Positions 19,301-27,899 of a stretch of 64,000 nucleotides of DNA are shown piece after piece (position 1 is the first letter of the stretch; each line of letters opens with the position of its first letter). The stretch spans positions 122,785-186,784 of the forward strand of contig CAVOPA010000015.1 of the NCBI GenBank assembly GCA_963697705.1, given 5' to 3'. The DNA comes from CAVUCH01 sp963697705 (GTDB lineage Bacteria > Acidobacteriota > Vicinamibacteria > Vicinamibacterales > JAENWD01). The notes beneath the pieces were generated by a model. It ran no database searches. It worked only from the letters and a program-made list of their open reading frames with translations, and had not been told where the DNA came from. Both the position numbers and the translations under genes were made by a program.

Positions 19301-19579
19301 TCAGCGCGAGGCCGTGTCGGGCCAGAGTCGGGCGGCGAGCGCCCGTTCGTCGGCAAGGTCCTCAACCGAGTAGTCGAGCGGCACACCGTGGGCCTTCAAG
19401 AATCCGTCGAGGGCGTCGCGCGTGGGGAGGTCGAGCACCTCACGGAGTTCGTGCTCCGTCAATCGGCCCATGCGATATGCGTCAATGACCAAGGCGTGAA
19501 AGGCGGCTTCCGACAGATCCTGGCCGGGCGCGGCCACGCGGTGGCCGAGCGCGTCGGGGAGGTCGAGCCAGATGCGCAT
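19301..19579 (-). CDS. UPF0175-family antitoxin
   Basis: This is a 92-residue protein starting at ATG 19579. It has a short N-terminal strand (MRIWLDLPDAL) and the helix-turn-helix segment LVIDAYRMGRLTEHELREVL, followed by LPTRDALDGFLKAHGVPLDY, the UPF0175 signature. It is expected to bind DNA and the downstream PIN toxin and to repress its own operon. The upstream in-frame ATG at 19615 lacks family residues. It is the first gene of the TA operon. Confidence 0.9.
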   Translation of the reverse strand: MRIWLDLPDALGHRVAAPGQDLSEAAFHALVIDAYRMGRLTEHELREVLDLPTRDALDGFLKAHGVPLDYSVEDLADERALAARLWPDTASR

Positions 19580-19944
19580 GCACCCAGTATAAGGCGGGCG
19601 GCGGACTGTTCCCAAGCCGGTCGCCGCGAGTGCCCTCGACTGTGCACCACATCCTGTCGTTCACGCGCACGTCGTTGTTCGAGCCGAGGCCGAGGGGAGG
19701 CGCGACCGGGCTGCGGAGGCCCGGCTGGCATCGGAGATTAGAGCAATATGCGGCACGACCGGCGGCACGATATCGGTCGCCAGGATCGGACGCCTATTCA
19801 CCGGGTGCGGTGGACGCACGGAGGCTCCGCACGCAACTCGTCCGGCGTGCGACAGCGTGCAAGGCGCCGCGGCATCGCTGGCATTAATTAATGGCAACGG
19901 CGGCACTGTGGATTGTGTAAGTTACAGAATCTAAACAGTCCCGT
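19580..19944. other. Element 1 right end, no gene seen
   Basis: About 365 bp lie between the antitoxin start and the second attachment site. No domain is recognised on either strand. It holds the antitoxin promoter region and the arm next to the attachment site. The 18 bp before the site resemble those before the third site (TAAACAGTCC versus TAAAGAGTCC). Confidence 0.5.
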
Positions 19945-19971
19945 TGGGTTCGAATCCCACCCTCTCCGCCA
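19945..19971 (+). other. Attachment-site copy (junction of the two elements)
   Basis: This is an exact 27-bp copy of the 3' end of tRNA-Ser, including CCA, without the remaining tRNA. The bases just upstream also resemble those before the copy at 24450. It is best read as the right end of element 1 and the left end of element 2. Confidence 0.85.
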
Positions 19972-20029
19972 TCAAAAACACTCAGTGAATACCGCAATTA
20001 TTTGGTGGTCGCTGGCGTGCGATGGCGTG

Positions 20030-20560
20030 CACCGCTTGCTACATTCGCCCGCAACGCGAGGGCAGGGTGAAGCTCAACCCTACCGCCGACACTGCGTCGA
20101 TTGCGAAATCGGCAAACCTGAGGACTCGCGCTCCACCGAACGCGACGAGCGGCGCAAGGTTGGGGGCGCAATGCCAGTACGAGATCCACGTCTCGGCTAC
20201 CTTCGGTCGCAGATTCTCCCGCAAGACCACCGGTGCGTCCGACTGGCTCGAAGCGCACCGGATCGGCGACCTCACGAAACGGCGGAGTCCTGGACCGGCA
20301 AGCCGGCACCCCATCCTCTGGCTCCAGACCCCGCGCCGGCGAAGGCTGCTCGCATCACCATCGCCGACGCGTTCAAGGTGTTCATCGCGAACCGCGAATC
20401 GGCAGGCCTGGCGCGCGCGACCCTGCGCAAGTACCACAGCGTCACGAAACAGCTCGCCGCCACGCTGAGAGCCGTGGTCACGTCATGCTCGATCAGATCA
20501 CGGCGGCGGACGTCGATCTCCGGAGCGGCAGGAGCGGCTCACGAGAATTCTGAAGACGCC
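20030..20560 (+). pseudogene. Tyrosine integrase N-terminal remnant
   Basis: The first half of a phage-type integrase is spread over several frames. RRHCVDCEIGKPEDSRSTER is followed by a zinc-ribbon-like CQYEIHVSATFG. KTTGASDWLEAHRI and the SAM-like core-binding domain ITIADAFKVFIANRESAGLA come next, then ATLRKYHSVTKQLAA and LDQITAADVDL. The catalytic domain with R, H-x-x-R and Y is missing. It lies directly after the attachment site, as in tRNA-targeting elements. Confidence 0.75.
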
Positions 20561-21095
20561 TTCAGCGACAAGCCGAAGCTCACAGCTATTCGGGGCGGGC
20601 GCGCCTGATTTCGTCGCCGTTCGGAATCGTTATTGGGGGCGTAGCTCGCAACTTATCGACTTCATTTACCCGTGGGCTGAGGTGACGTGAGTCGCGCCAG
20701 GTCTGACTGAGCCCGGCAGCCTTGGTGTCCGGACCGATCCGGAGAGTCGGCGTGTACGGGATGAACATCTCGGGCTGGACGCCTTCCTTGGTCGCCGTTC
20801 AGCACGTCCTGCCGGCGGCCAGTGACCGGGAAGGACGAATCCGTCAGCGACTCCGGCGGGCGCTCCAGCTGGGGAATGCGGACGGCCGCTGGCCGTATGA
20901 CCTGAAATCGCCATCCCAAGACGAACCTGGCGAACGTGCATGCGTAGTACACGGTGGGGGTTGAATGCCGCGCAGAGTGAGAGCGGTTCCGCTAGGTTGC
21001 GGCGAGCGCATCCAGCGCGGCGGCCCGGCAGGATCTTCCGGCGGGGATGTTCCGGTGTGCTCCGACAAGCGAACAATGGATCGAGGAGGCGAGAC
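20561..21095. other. Decayed stretch after integrase remnant
   Basis: No recognisable domain was found in either strand. The catalytic half of the integrase that should follow is not present here, so a deletion is likely. Confidence 0.45.
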
Positions 21096-21353
21096 ATGGT
21101 CGAACGGACATGGTGGGAAACGGTCGAAACCAAGGGCGGCGAACTCCTGGATCGATTGAAGCAACTGATCGCCGAAGGCAACGTCCGGCGAGTGGTCGTG
21201 AAGCAGGAGGGACAAATAGTGGCGGAGTTTCCGCTGTCCGTCGGCGTGGTCGGAACAGTGCTCGCCCCGGTCGCAGCGGCCATCGGCGCGCTCGTGGCGC
21301 TGCTGATTCACTGCACGATCGAAGTGGAGCGCACCGAAGGGCGGGACGGATGA
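21096..21353 (+). CDS. DUF4342 small membrane protein
   Basis: This is an 85-residue protein with ATG at 21096 preceded by a strong AGGAGG. The N-terminal half (ETKGGELLDRLKQLIAEGNV, then RRVVVKQEGQIVAEFPLSVG) and a hydrophobic segment (VVGTVLAPVAAAIGALVALL) match the DUF4342 pattern. The function is unknown. The family often appears as a small membrane or envelope-associated protein. It is intact. Confidence 0.8.
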   Translation: MVERTWWETVETKGGELLDRLKQLIAEGNVRRVVVKQEGQIVAEFPLSVGVVGTVLAPVAAAIGALVALLIHCTIEVERTEGRDG

Positions 21354-21394
21354 CGCGGAGCTAATCCGCGGACTATCTCTCCCACCCGACGCGC

Positions 21395-22045
21395 TCACCC
21401 AGCCAACAGCTTGAACGCGTGGGTCCAGCGGTTCTGCAAGAATCCCGGAATGCACCAGAGCATGCAGAGCGGCTCGATCGCACGCGCCCCTTCGACGGCG
21501 CCCATGTCGGCCACCTCGAACCCGAATCGCCCGAGGATATCTGCCACCTGCTGTTTCGCCCCGTCGTCGTTGCCGCAGATGAACATCGTGGGCCTCGCGC
21601 CGCCGAAGTCTGGATTGACCATCAACGCGTTCCCCACGCAACTGAAGGCCTTGACGAAGTGAGCGTCGGGAGCGAGCCGCTGGAGCCGTTCCATCAGCGA
21701 GTCGTTCTGCGCCGTGAAGTACTGCAGGACGCCGTTCACCGGTGGAGCGTCCGCGATAGGGTTGGTGGTATCGATGACCGTCTTGCCGCTGAGGTGTGAA
21801 ACACCAGCCGCTTTCACCGCCGCTTCAGCGGCACTGCCCTTTGTCGCCACGACGACCGTGTCACCGAACCGTGCCGCGTCCTCGAACGAGCCAACGGTCG
21901 CCTTCCCATGAGTCTTGGCACCCAGCTCGTCGCGCTTGCCCGGCGAATTCGTGCCTATCGTCACCTCGTAGCCGTGGGCCACGAAACCGTTGGCAAGGGT
22001 CTGCCCGACGACACCCGAGCCGATGATCCCGATCTTGCTCGTCAT
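21395..22045 (-). CDS. NADPH-dependent F420-reductase-like oxidoreductase
   Basis: This is a 216-residue Rossmann protein. GIIGSGVVGQTLANGF is the dinucleotide-binding glycine motif at residues 5-20. The second strand TIGTNSPGKRDEL suits NADP. VIDTTNPIADAPP, VKAFSCVGNALM and MFICGNDDGAKQ are typical of the F420H2:NADP oxidoreductase / coenzyme F420-dependent NADP reductase family. The exact substrate is uncertain. The start at 22045 has AGGAG upstream. It is intact and converges with the DUF4342 gene. Confidence 0.82.
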   Translation of the reverse strand: MTSKIGIIGSGVVGQTLANGFVAHGYEVTIGTNSPGKRDELGAKTHGKATVGSFEDAARFGDTVVVATKGSAAEAAVKAAGVSHLSGKTVIDTTNPIADAPPVNGVLQYFTAQNDSLMERLQRLAPDAHFVKAFSCVGNALMVNPDFGGARPTMFICGNDDGAKQQVADILGRFGFEVADMGAVEGARAIEPLCMLWCIPGFLQNRWTHAFKLLAG

Positions 22046-22361
22046 GACCACCACTCCTGTTCGCGCCGATCGTGTTCAGTATGGTCAGTATGCGCGCGGC
22101 CGGCGGCGCAGTCCCCCGCCATTCGGATAGGTCGGTTCCGGATGCGTCCGGTCGCCCGGGCCGGCTTGGCCGCGCATTCGATCGCATTCGATCGAGGAGT
22201 ACGTCGCGAAGCTCTGGTTGCTGGCGCGGCCGAACTGAAGTTCCGCCCTACGTGCGCCCCACACCAAGCGCATCGGCAGCGCAGTCGTCGTGCCGTTCGC
22301 CATCGGCGGCGGACTGAACTTCACGTGCCGGCATAGTCCGCCGTACGTCCGGACACGATCG

Positions 22362-22543
22362 CTCGCCAGCGCGTAAATCGTCGGTCCTGCTTCTGCAATC
22401 GCTAACGTGACGCGACCGGTGCCTGCCCCGAGCTCGAGCACGGGACCGCCGCTCTCCAGGGCCTTGCAGCGGCACCACTCGAGGTCGCCTTGAAACGACG
22501 CCGGCGTCACCGCGTCGTACAGGTCTGGCTGATACGTCACCAT
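22362..22543 (-). pseudogene. Class I SAM methyltransferase N-terminal fragment
   Basis: MVTYQPDLYDAVTPASFQGD is followed by the SAM-binding motif I VLELGAGTGRVTLAIAEAG. After TIYAL, homology stops and the sequence reads into unrelated DNA. Only about 60 residues remain, so it is inactive. Confidence 0.65.
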
Positions 22544-22731
22544 GGCAGTGAACGCGCGAGACCGCGGCACGCCACCGCTTCGGAATGTGAGCCCATCACG
22601 CTGTGCCCAAGAAACCCGCGCACGCGGAAGATCCCGGGTTCTCAACTGGCCGGCCCGTACGTTGCGTTCGAGCTGGCTGTCGGAGACCTTCCCCGCGAAT
22701 TCGACGTCCTATTCCAGCACAGACGCCAGCG

Positions 22732-23583
22732 ATGCGCACCGGCTTCCTGTTTGCGATTCTCTCAGCATCGTGCCTGGCTGCAGCGGCCAGCGGGCAGGAT
22801 GTCCCGCCCCGGGTGGCGAAGGGACGTTACGTCACCGTCGACCTCGTGACCGCGAGGCAAGCCGACGATGAGGTGTGGGCTGGCGTGCGGTTTCGTCTGG
22901 ATCCGGGGTGGCACGTGTATTGGCGTAATCCCGGCGATTCGGGCGGGCCGCCCCGCGTGCGATGGACGCGGCTGCCGCCGGGGTGGTCGGCCGGCGAGAT
23001 CGAGTGGCCGGCTCCGCAGCGTATCGCGGTCGACCGCCTGGTGAACTACGGGTACGCCGGAGAGGTGCTGCTGCCGGTTCGGCTCATGCCGCCCCCTCGT
23101 GGCACCAGGCCGCGCACATCCCCTGGCGATGGGGCGGTCGTGGCGGACGTTCGATGGATCGTCTGCCGCGATGTCTGCGTGCCCGGCAAGGCGGCAATCG
23201 GCTTGTCGCTCGACCAGATCGCATCGCCGGCGGCCGGCCAGTGGGCGGGGCTGATCGCACGCGCCCGCGATCTGGTGCCGCGTCCTGCGCCGACGTCGTG
23301 GCGCGCGACGCTTCGCGACGAGGCGGAGGCCTTCAGCGTGTCGATCTTCGTGGATGGCCGTGCCGAACGTGGAACGTTCTTCCCGATTGACGAGAGCCAG
23401 GTCGACGATGCGGCGCCGCAGCAGGTGGACGTGTCGGGCCAGACGATTCGGTTCCGCCTGCGCAAATCGGACCAGTTGACCACGACGCCCACGACCTTGC
23501 GTGGCGTCGTGGTGTTCGCTTCCGGGACCGCGTACGAGATCCTGGCTGCGCGCAACGAGAGGGACGCACCGAACTCCAGATGA
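22732..23583 (+). CDS. DsbD N-terminal-like secreted thiol-redox protein
   Basis: This is a 283-residue protein with a signal peptide (FLFAILSASCLAAAASGQ). The body resembles the periplasmic alpha domain of DsbD/ScsB proteins: GVRFRLDPGWHVYWRNPGDS, then WPAPQRIAVDRLVNYGYAGE, and a Cys pair in DVRWIVCRDVCVPGK (CxxxC spacing). The membrane and C-terminal thioredoxin domains of full DsbD are absent. It may hand electrons to the redoxin encoded 19 bp downstream. The start at 22732 places the signal peptide right after the ATG. Confidence 0.8.
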   Translation: MRTGFLFAILSASCLAAAASGQDVPPRVAKGRYVTVDLVTARQADDEVWAGVRFRLDPGWHVYWRNPGDSGGPPRVRWTRLPPGWSAGEIEWPAPQRIAVDRLVNYGYAGEVLLPVRLMPPPRGTRPRTSPGDGAVVADVRWIVCRDVCVPGKAAIGLSLDQIASPAAGQWAGLIARARDLVPRPAPTSWRATLRDEAEAFSVSIFVDGRAERGTFFPIDESQVDDAAPQQVDVSGQTIRFRLRKSDQLTTTPTTLRGVVVFASGTAYEILAARNERDAPNSR

Positions 23584-23602
23584 CAGGAGAAGGGAGAAGG
23601 CA

Positions 23603-24220
23603 ATGACGAGAACACGGACCGTGGCAACTGCCGCGATGATGCTCTTCGTTCTATCGGGCGTGGGACACGCGGCGAAGGTCGGCGAGCCCGCACCCGACTT
23701 CACCGGGACGGATTCGCACGGCAAGACGGTGCGGCTGGCTGATCTCAAGGGCAAGTTCGTCGTGCTCGAATGGCACAACGACGGGTGCCCGTACGTAGGG
23801 AAGCACTACGGCAGCGGCAACATGCAGCGTCTGCAGCGCGAGTGGACGGGGAAGGGCGTCGTCTGGCTGACCGTGATCTCGTCGGCGCCGGGCGAGCAGG
23901 GCTACGTCACTGCCGATCGGGCCAACGCGTACTTCAAGGAGAAGACCGCGGCGCAGACGGCGGTGCTGCTGGATCCCAAGGGCACGATCGGCCGCCTGTA
24001 CGACGCGCGGACGACGCCCCACATGTTCGTGATCGACCAGAAAGGCACGCTCGTCTACAACGGAGCGATCGACGACAAGCCGACCACCGATCGCGCCGAC
24101 GTTCCCGGCGCGAACAACTACGTCTCGGCCGCGCTGACGGAAGCCATGGCCGGCAAGCCCGTCACGAAGGCGACGTCGCGACCTTATGGGTGCAATGTGA
24201 AATACGGGAGCACCAGCTGA
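23603..24220 (+). CDS. Secreted thioredoxin/AhpC-TSA-like redoxin
   Basis: This is a 205-residue protein with a signal peptide ending near GVGHA. The redoxin core KVGEPAPDFTGTDSHGKTVR is followed by LKGKFVVLEWHNDGCPYVGK, which has one active-site Cys. TPHMFVIDQKGTLVYNGAID holds the cis-Pro loop. A second Cys lies near the C-terminus (RPYGCNVKYG). Single-Cys redoxins of this kind act as periplasmic peroxidases or thiol-transfer proteins. The start at 23603 has GGAGAAGG upstream. It forms an operon with the DsbD-like gene. Confidence 0.88.
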   Translation: MTRTRTVATAAMMLFVLSGVGHAAKVGEPAPDFTGTDSHGKTVRLADLKGKFVVLEWHNDGCPYVGKHYGSGNMQRLQREWTGKGVVWLTVISSAPGEQGYVTADRANAYFKEKTAAQTAVLLDPKGTIGRLYDARTTPHMFVIDQKGTLVYNGAIDDKPTTDRADVPGANNYVSAALTEAMAGKPVTKATSRPYGCNVKYGSTS

Positions 24221-24449
24221 TCGGCGTAAGGAGGTGGGACTGAGGCGCGTCACGTCACCGCGACTGACGCGCCTGCTGCCGCCGAGCTCGAACCGCCGCG
24301 ATTCGCTGCGAGCCAAGACCGCCTCGCCGACTGGTTCTCCAAGGGCTCGGTCAGATGGCGCAACCCGTCTTCTCTGCGTCAGCCCCGCCGCGCGGCCTCG
24401 ATCGTGGCGACGTCGATCTTTTTTATCGGCATCAACTAAAGAGTCCTGT
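24221..24449. other. Element 2 right end, no gene seen
   Basis: The short stretch between the redoxin gene and the last attachment site has no recognisable coding sequence. A run of T residues near 24418-24424 could end transcription of the redox operon. Confidence 0.4.
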
Positions 24450-24476
24450 TGGGTTCGAATCACACCCTCTCCGCCA
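24450..24476 (+). other. Attachment-site copy attR, one mismatch
   Basis: This is a third copy of the 27-bp tRNA-Ser 3' end with one change (A at 24462 instead of C). Upstream bases (TAAAGAGTCC) resemble those before the second copy. It marks the right boundary of the tandem island. Confidence 0.8.
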
Positions 24477-24629
24477 CTCTGCAACACCTTGACACACAGC
24501 GACTTATTCGAAATCGCATCCAACGGATGATTGAACTGGCTCCTTCGCATGGGACGCTGTGATGCGTGGCCTCCAAATCACGCGGCGTAGCCCACAAGCT
24601 GCGACTCGCAGCCGGTCGTTCCATTGTGA

Positions 24630-25889
24630 CTAGTGGTCGGGGCAGACCGATCTCGGCCGTTGTAGGTTTGTTAACAGGCGTGCCATCACGGCAGGAGCGG
24701 TGGCAAGGCTGACATGAGCGACGCCGGGGTTGTCGTTCAGTTCAAACCCGAAACAGTCCATCTTCTCCCAAACAGCGACGGAATCGTTCGTGATGTACTC
24801 CTGACTGCTGTCACCCGGCAGGAGAAAGAACTCCGTCGTATCGTCAACCAACTGCCCGACGGTCAAGTCCGGCAGCCCTATCCCGACCACGGTGTCCAGT
24901 CCTGATCCTTTTTCGGCGTATACATCCACATTGGGGAAGAATGCGGGGTTCCGAAACTTGACAAAGCCGATGTAGTAAGCACCCAGCTCTTCTGCCAGGT
25001 GCATCCCAGCGTCGCGGAACAGTTTGCGGTAGTGCTGTGGAGTGTAGGTGGCAGAACCAGCCTGGATGACAACTTCCTGGTTCTTGAACACAGCCGGATC
25101 AGAGGCGCTCATGTAAGTGGCCGGATGGCTTTGAAACATCAACGCGCTGACCTTTGCACTCACAGCGTCCACCGGATAGCTGGCGTCATTTATGTTGAAA
25201 CCGGTGAACAAGAAGGAATACAGGAGTCCCTGACCGGGCAAGTTTCCCGCGATCGACGTGAACCCATGAATGAACTTGTTCTTCCAGGCCTGCGAGGTAT
25301 GTGTCAGCAGGTAATGGGCATAGAGCGGTCCGTTGGAGTGGGCCAGCAGATGGACCGGTGTGTTCCCATTGTCTGCGTACGTCTCTTCGATCAGACCGAT
25401 CGTCCGCTGCAGGAAACCGCCCATGTCTGGCGTCAGGCGCCAATCGTAACCCGCCACTCGGATATCAAGGTTTCGCGTGTAGCCGTTCGCTTCGAGCAAG
25501 GCGTACAGATCCTCGTAGAACGGGCACGGGCAGCTCTCGATTTTGCCGTAGTCCTTGATGGTGACTGTCACGCCGGGCTGCTCTGAAAACCTCTGGGACA
25601 TCGGCACAGATGGCCGACGGTTGTAGACCAGCGTCATGAGCTTGTCACGGCAGGCAGGGCTGAAGCCGTTTGACTGGTCGCTAGAAACCCAGCTTCCGAA
25701 CGTTCCACTCGCTGGGCAGTCGGGCGCCACCGTTTGGTTCTCGACTGTTACCAGCAGCTTGGTCGAGATGTAGCCAGGGAAAAGTATCACCGGCGTTCTG
25801 GTCTGTGCGATTCCGGTCGCCGGGAGGCCAGAGATAACGACAGAAAGGACGAAAAGTTGTAGAACACTCCAGCTTGCTAGTCTCTTCAC
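24630..25889 (-). CDS. Secreted LCAT-like lipase/acyltransferase
   Basis: This is a 419-residue alpha/beta-hydrolase. GTG at 25889 is chosen because AAGGAGGT lies 5 bp upstream and a signal peptide follows (LASWSVLQLFVLSVVISGLP). Family marks are TPVILFPGYISTKLLV with the oxyanion region, RVAGYDWRLTPDM and the nucleophile elbow VHLLAHSNGPLYAHYLL. The Ser is in AHSNG, where LCAT homologues usually have a GHSMG-type elbow. The His is probably in PGVAHVSL near the end. It likely acts on extracellular lipids. Base composition is lower in GC than the core genes, hinting at transfer. Confidence 0.82.
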   Translation of the reverse strand: MKRLASWSVLQLFVLSVVISGLPATGIAQTRTPVILFPGYISTKLLVTVENQTVAPDCPASGTFGSWVSSDQSNGFSPACRDKLMTLVYNRRPSVPMSQRFSEQPGVTVTIKDYGKIESCPCPFYEDLYALLEANGYTRNLDIRVAGYDWRLTPDMGGFLQRTIGLIEETYADNGNTPVHLLAHSNGPLYAHYLLTHTSQAWKNKFIHGFTSIAGNLPGQGLLYSFLFTGFNINDASYPVDAVSAKVSALMFQSHPATYMSASDPAVFKNQEVVIQAGSATYTPQHYRKLFRDAGMHLAEELGAYYIGFVKFRNPAFFPNVDVYAEKGSGLDTVVGIGLPDLTVGQLVDDTTEFFLLPGDSSQEYITNDSVAVWEKMDCFGFELNDNPGVAHVSLATAPAVMARLLTNLQRPRSVCPDH

Positions 25890-26379
25890 GACGACCTCCT
25901 TACCGCGGACCGAGTTCACCCGAGTAAGCGCAAAATCGCCCTCGGAAACTACAACCACAACGCTGGCCGACGACGTTATCGCGCTTCTGGGGTTGCTCGC
26001 TGCGCCAACGCCCTTCCGATTCGCCGGTCCGTCACCCGTACGCTGCGGGCGAAGACTGTCCATCTCGTCAGTCCAAGCCACCTCTCCCCGCTCGATCGGC
26101 TGGGACTTCGCCACATGCTTGGCAGCGCCAATAGCTCGTGGTGATGACGACCTTCGCGAGCGTTCCGATTGCCTCTGAGCGACCAAATGGACATGGTCGA
26201 TCGATCTTCAGGCGTTTCAGCGTCGGGCAGCGGGTTCATGGTGCGCTACCATTGACGTGATGAACCCATGTGTTGGCGAAATTCGGGTTTCATGACATAC
26301 CTCCCGTCTCCCTGGGTGTAACCGGCGACTCAAAGGAAGTCGCGCGAATGGTTTACCGCTGAACTGTGACGCACGCTTT
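25890..26379. other. 490-bp intergenic stretch, no gene seen
   Basis: Upstream of the lipase start there is no supported coding region. It contains the promoter of the lipase and the 3' flank of the M48 peptidase. No repeat or hairpin stands out. Confidence 0.5.
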
Positions 26380-27097
26380 TCAGCGAACTCTCGGACAACT
26401 CGATATCGAATTGATCATCCAGCGGGCAAACGCGAGACGCTCGTCGGGTGCCCTGTAGTAATTGGCTCCCCAACTATCCTTATCGTAGTGACCCATCTTT
26501 CGCAGCGCCGAGATGATCTGTGAAGGGTTCAGCCGCAGTCGGACTAGTGCGAGGATCGCGATCCCATCACAACGAAGCTCTATCTCCTGTACCTTGTCAT
26601 CTTGTTTGGACTCTCGCGCCAACCGGTATTCATCCCAGTAACCATTCGTGTGCCAGCTCGTGCGCCACGACAGCCTGTATCTCTTGCTGGCTGAGCAGGT
26701 CGAGCGCCTTTTGGGTGATGATCAGCGCGCAGCGTTCATACAGACCGATGAAAGTCGTCTCATTGTCGCCAATCACCTGGGGCTCGATGATGCCTCTCCG
26801 GCCGTAAAACTCGAGGATCGGTGCCAGCGCAGCGAGCTTGGCCTGGCTTTCGGCAGACAGCTGCACGTTGCTGTTCGGTGGCAGATTGGCAAGCGCCGCT
26901 GCCTTATACCTCATCGAAACCGGCGTTGGCCGTGCGAGTGTGAGGTATTCGTCGAGATGCTGCTCTTTGCTGAGGTGGTCGAAGTAAGCCAATACTCGGT
27001 TGGTGACGCTTCCTGGCGATTGTGCGTGAAGGTTGGCAGCTAGCGCCAGCAGCGAAATCGCTAAAACCTGATTCCGTGAGATCGATTGGTTTGCCAT
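26380..27097 (-). CDS. M48-like secreted metallopeptidase (one frameshift)
   Basis: The first part has a signal peptide (NQVLAISLLALAANLHA) and ends with the zinc motif HELAH in AVVAHELAHEW. One extra base near 26640 then shifts the frame. In the next frame the protein goes on as WDEYRLARESKQDDKVQEIE and LRCDGIAILALVRL, which holds the third zinc ligand region (ELRCDG). The C-terminus is DERLAFARWMINSI. It would be about 238 residues if joined. Either it is a recent pseudogene or there is an indel error. Confidence 0.75.
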
Positions 27098-27322
27098 GGG
27101 CGTCTCTGGGGGGCGGCTTGCTCTTTCCGCCCCCGCGCCCTATTGCGAAAACCAACCTGCGAAACCCGCACGGCATCGATTTTTTTGGTTCCTTCCGTCC
27201 CCGATGCGGTTGAGAATGGAATTGTCGTAGCGGACCCGGCAGGCGGACGCCGCCGCTAGTTGGGAGAATGGGCAGATAATTGCGGGCAATTCCACCTGGC
27301 GTGGCCCACCAGACGTATCGTG

Positions 27323-27899
27323 ATGAATGAGCCGACTCACGATGTCACTCGTCTGCTTCAGGCCTGGGGCCGGGGCGATACCGCGGCGCTGGACAAGCTC
27401 GTTCCGCTTGTCTACGACGAACTGCACCGGCTGGCCCACTGTTACATGGCGCGAGAGTGGGCCAATCACACTCTTCAGACGACGGCCCTGGTTCATGAAG
27501 CCTACCTCCGACTGGTGAACGCGAACGAGATCGAGTGGAAGAACCGCGTCCACTTCTTCGCCATTTCCGCGAATGTAATGAGGCGTATCCTGGTGGAGTT
27601 CGCCCGTTCACGCGGCAGTCAGAAGCGCGGGGGCGACGTGCGGAAAATGTCGCTCGACGAGGCGGCGATACTCTCCCCCGAGCCGGACGAAGACTCTGCT
27701 CGCCCTCGACAGCGCGCTGACTGCTCTCGCCGCATTTGATCCCAGGAAGGCGAAGGTGGTTGAGTTGCGCTTTTTCGGCGGGTTCACCGAGCAAGAGACG
27801 GCGGAGGCGCTGGGAGTCTCCTCCGACACTGTCCTGAGAGATTGGAAGTCGGCGAAGCTCTGGCTGTATCGCGAGATGAGGCGTGGGGAGGAGACGTGA
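27323..27899 (+). CDS. ECF-like RNA polymerase sigma factor (one frameshift)
   Basis: Region 2 (LVPLVYDELHRLAHCYMA, then LQTTALVHEAYLRLV) and NRVHFFAISANVMRRILVEF are typical of the acidobacterial ECF family often paired with kinases. One extra base near 27694 breaks the frame. Region 4 follows in the next frame: KAKVVELRFFGGFTEQETAE and SSDTVLRDWKSAKLWLYREM. The stop overlaps the start of the next kinase gene by 4 nt (GTGA), so they form one unit in which the sigma factor and kinase-PD40 protein are co-expressed. Confidence 0.82.

Noticed and set aside
19945..19971. Possible second tRNA-Ser gene
   Set aside because: Only the T arm and 3' acceptor strand are present. There is no D arm, anticodon arm or 5' acceptor strand upstream, so it is an attachment-site copy. 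The same holds for 24450-24476.
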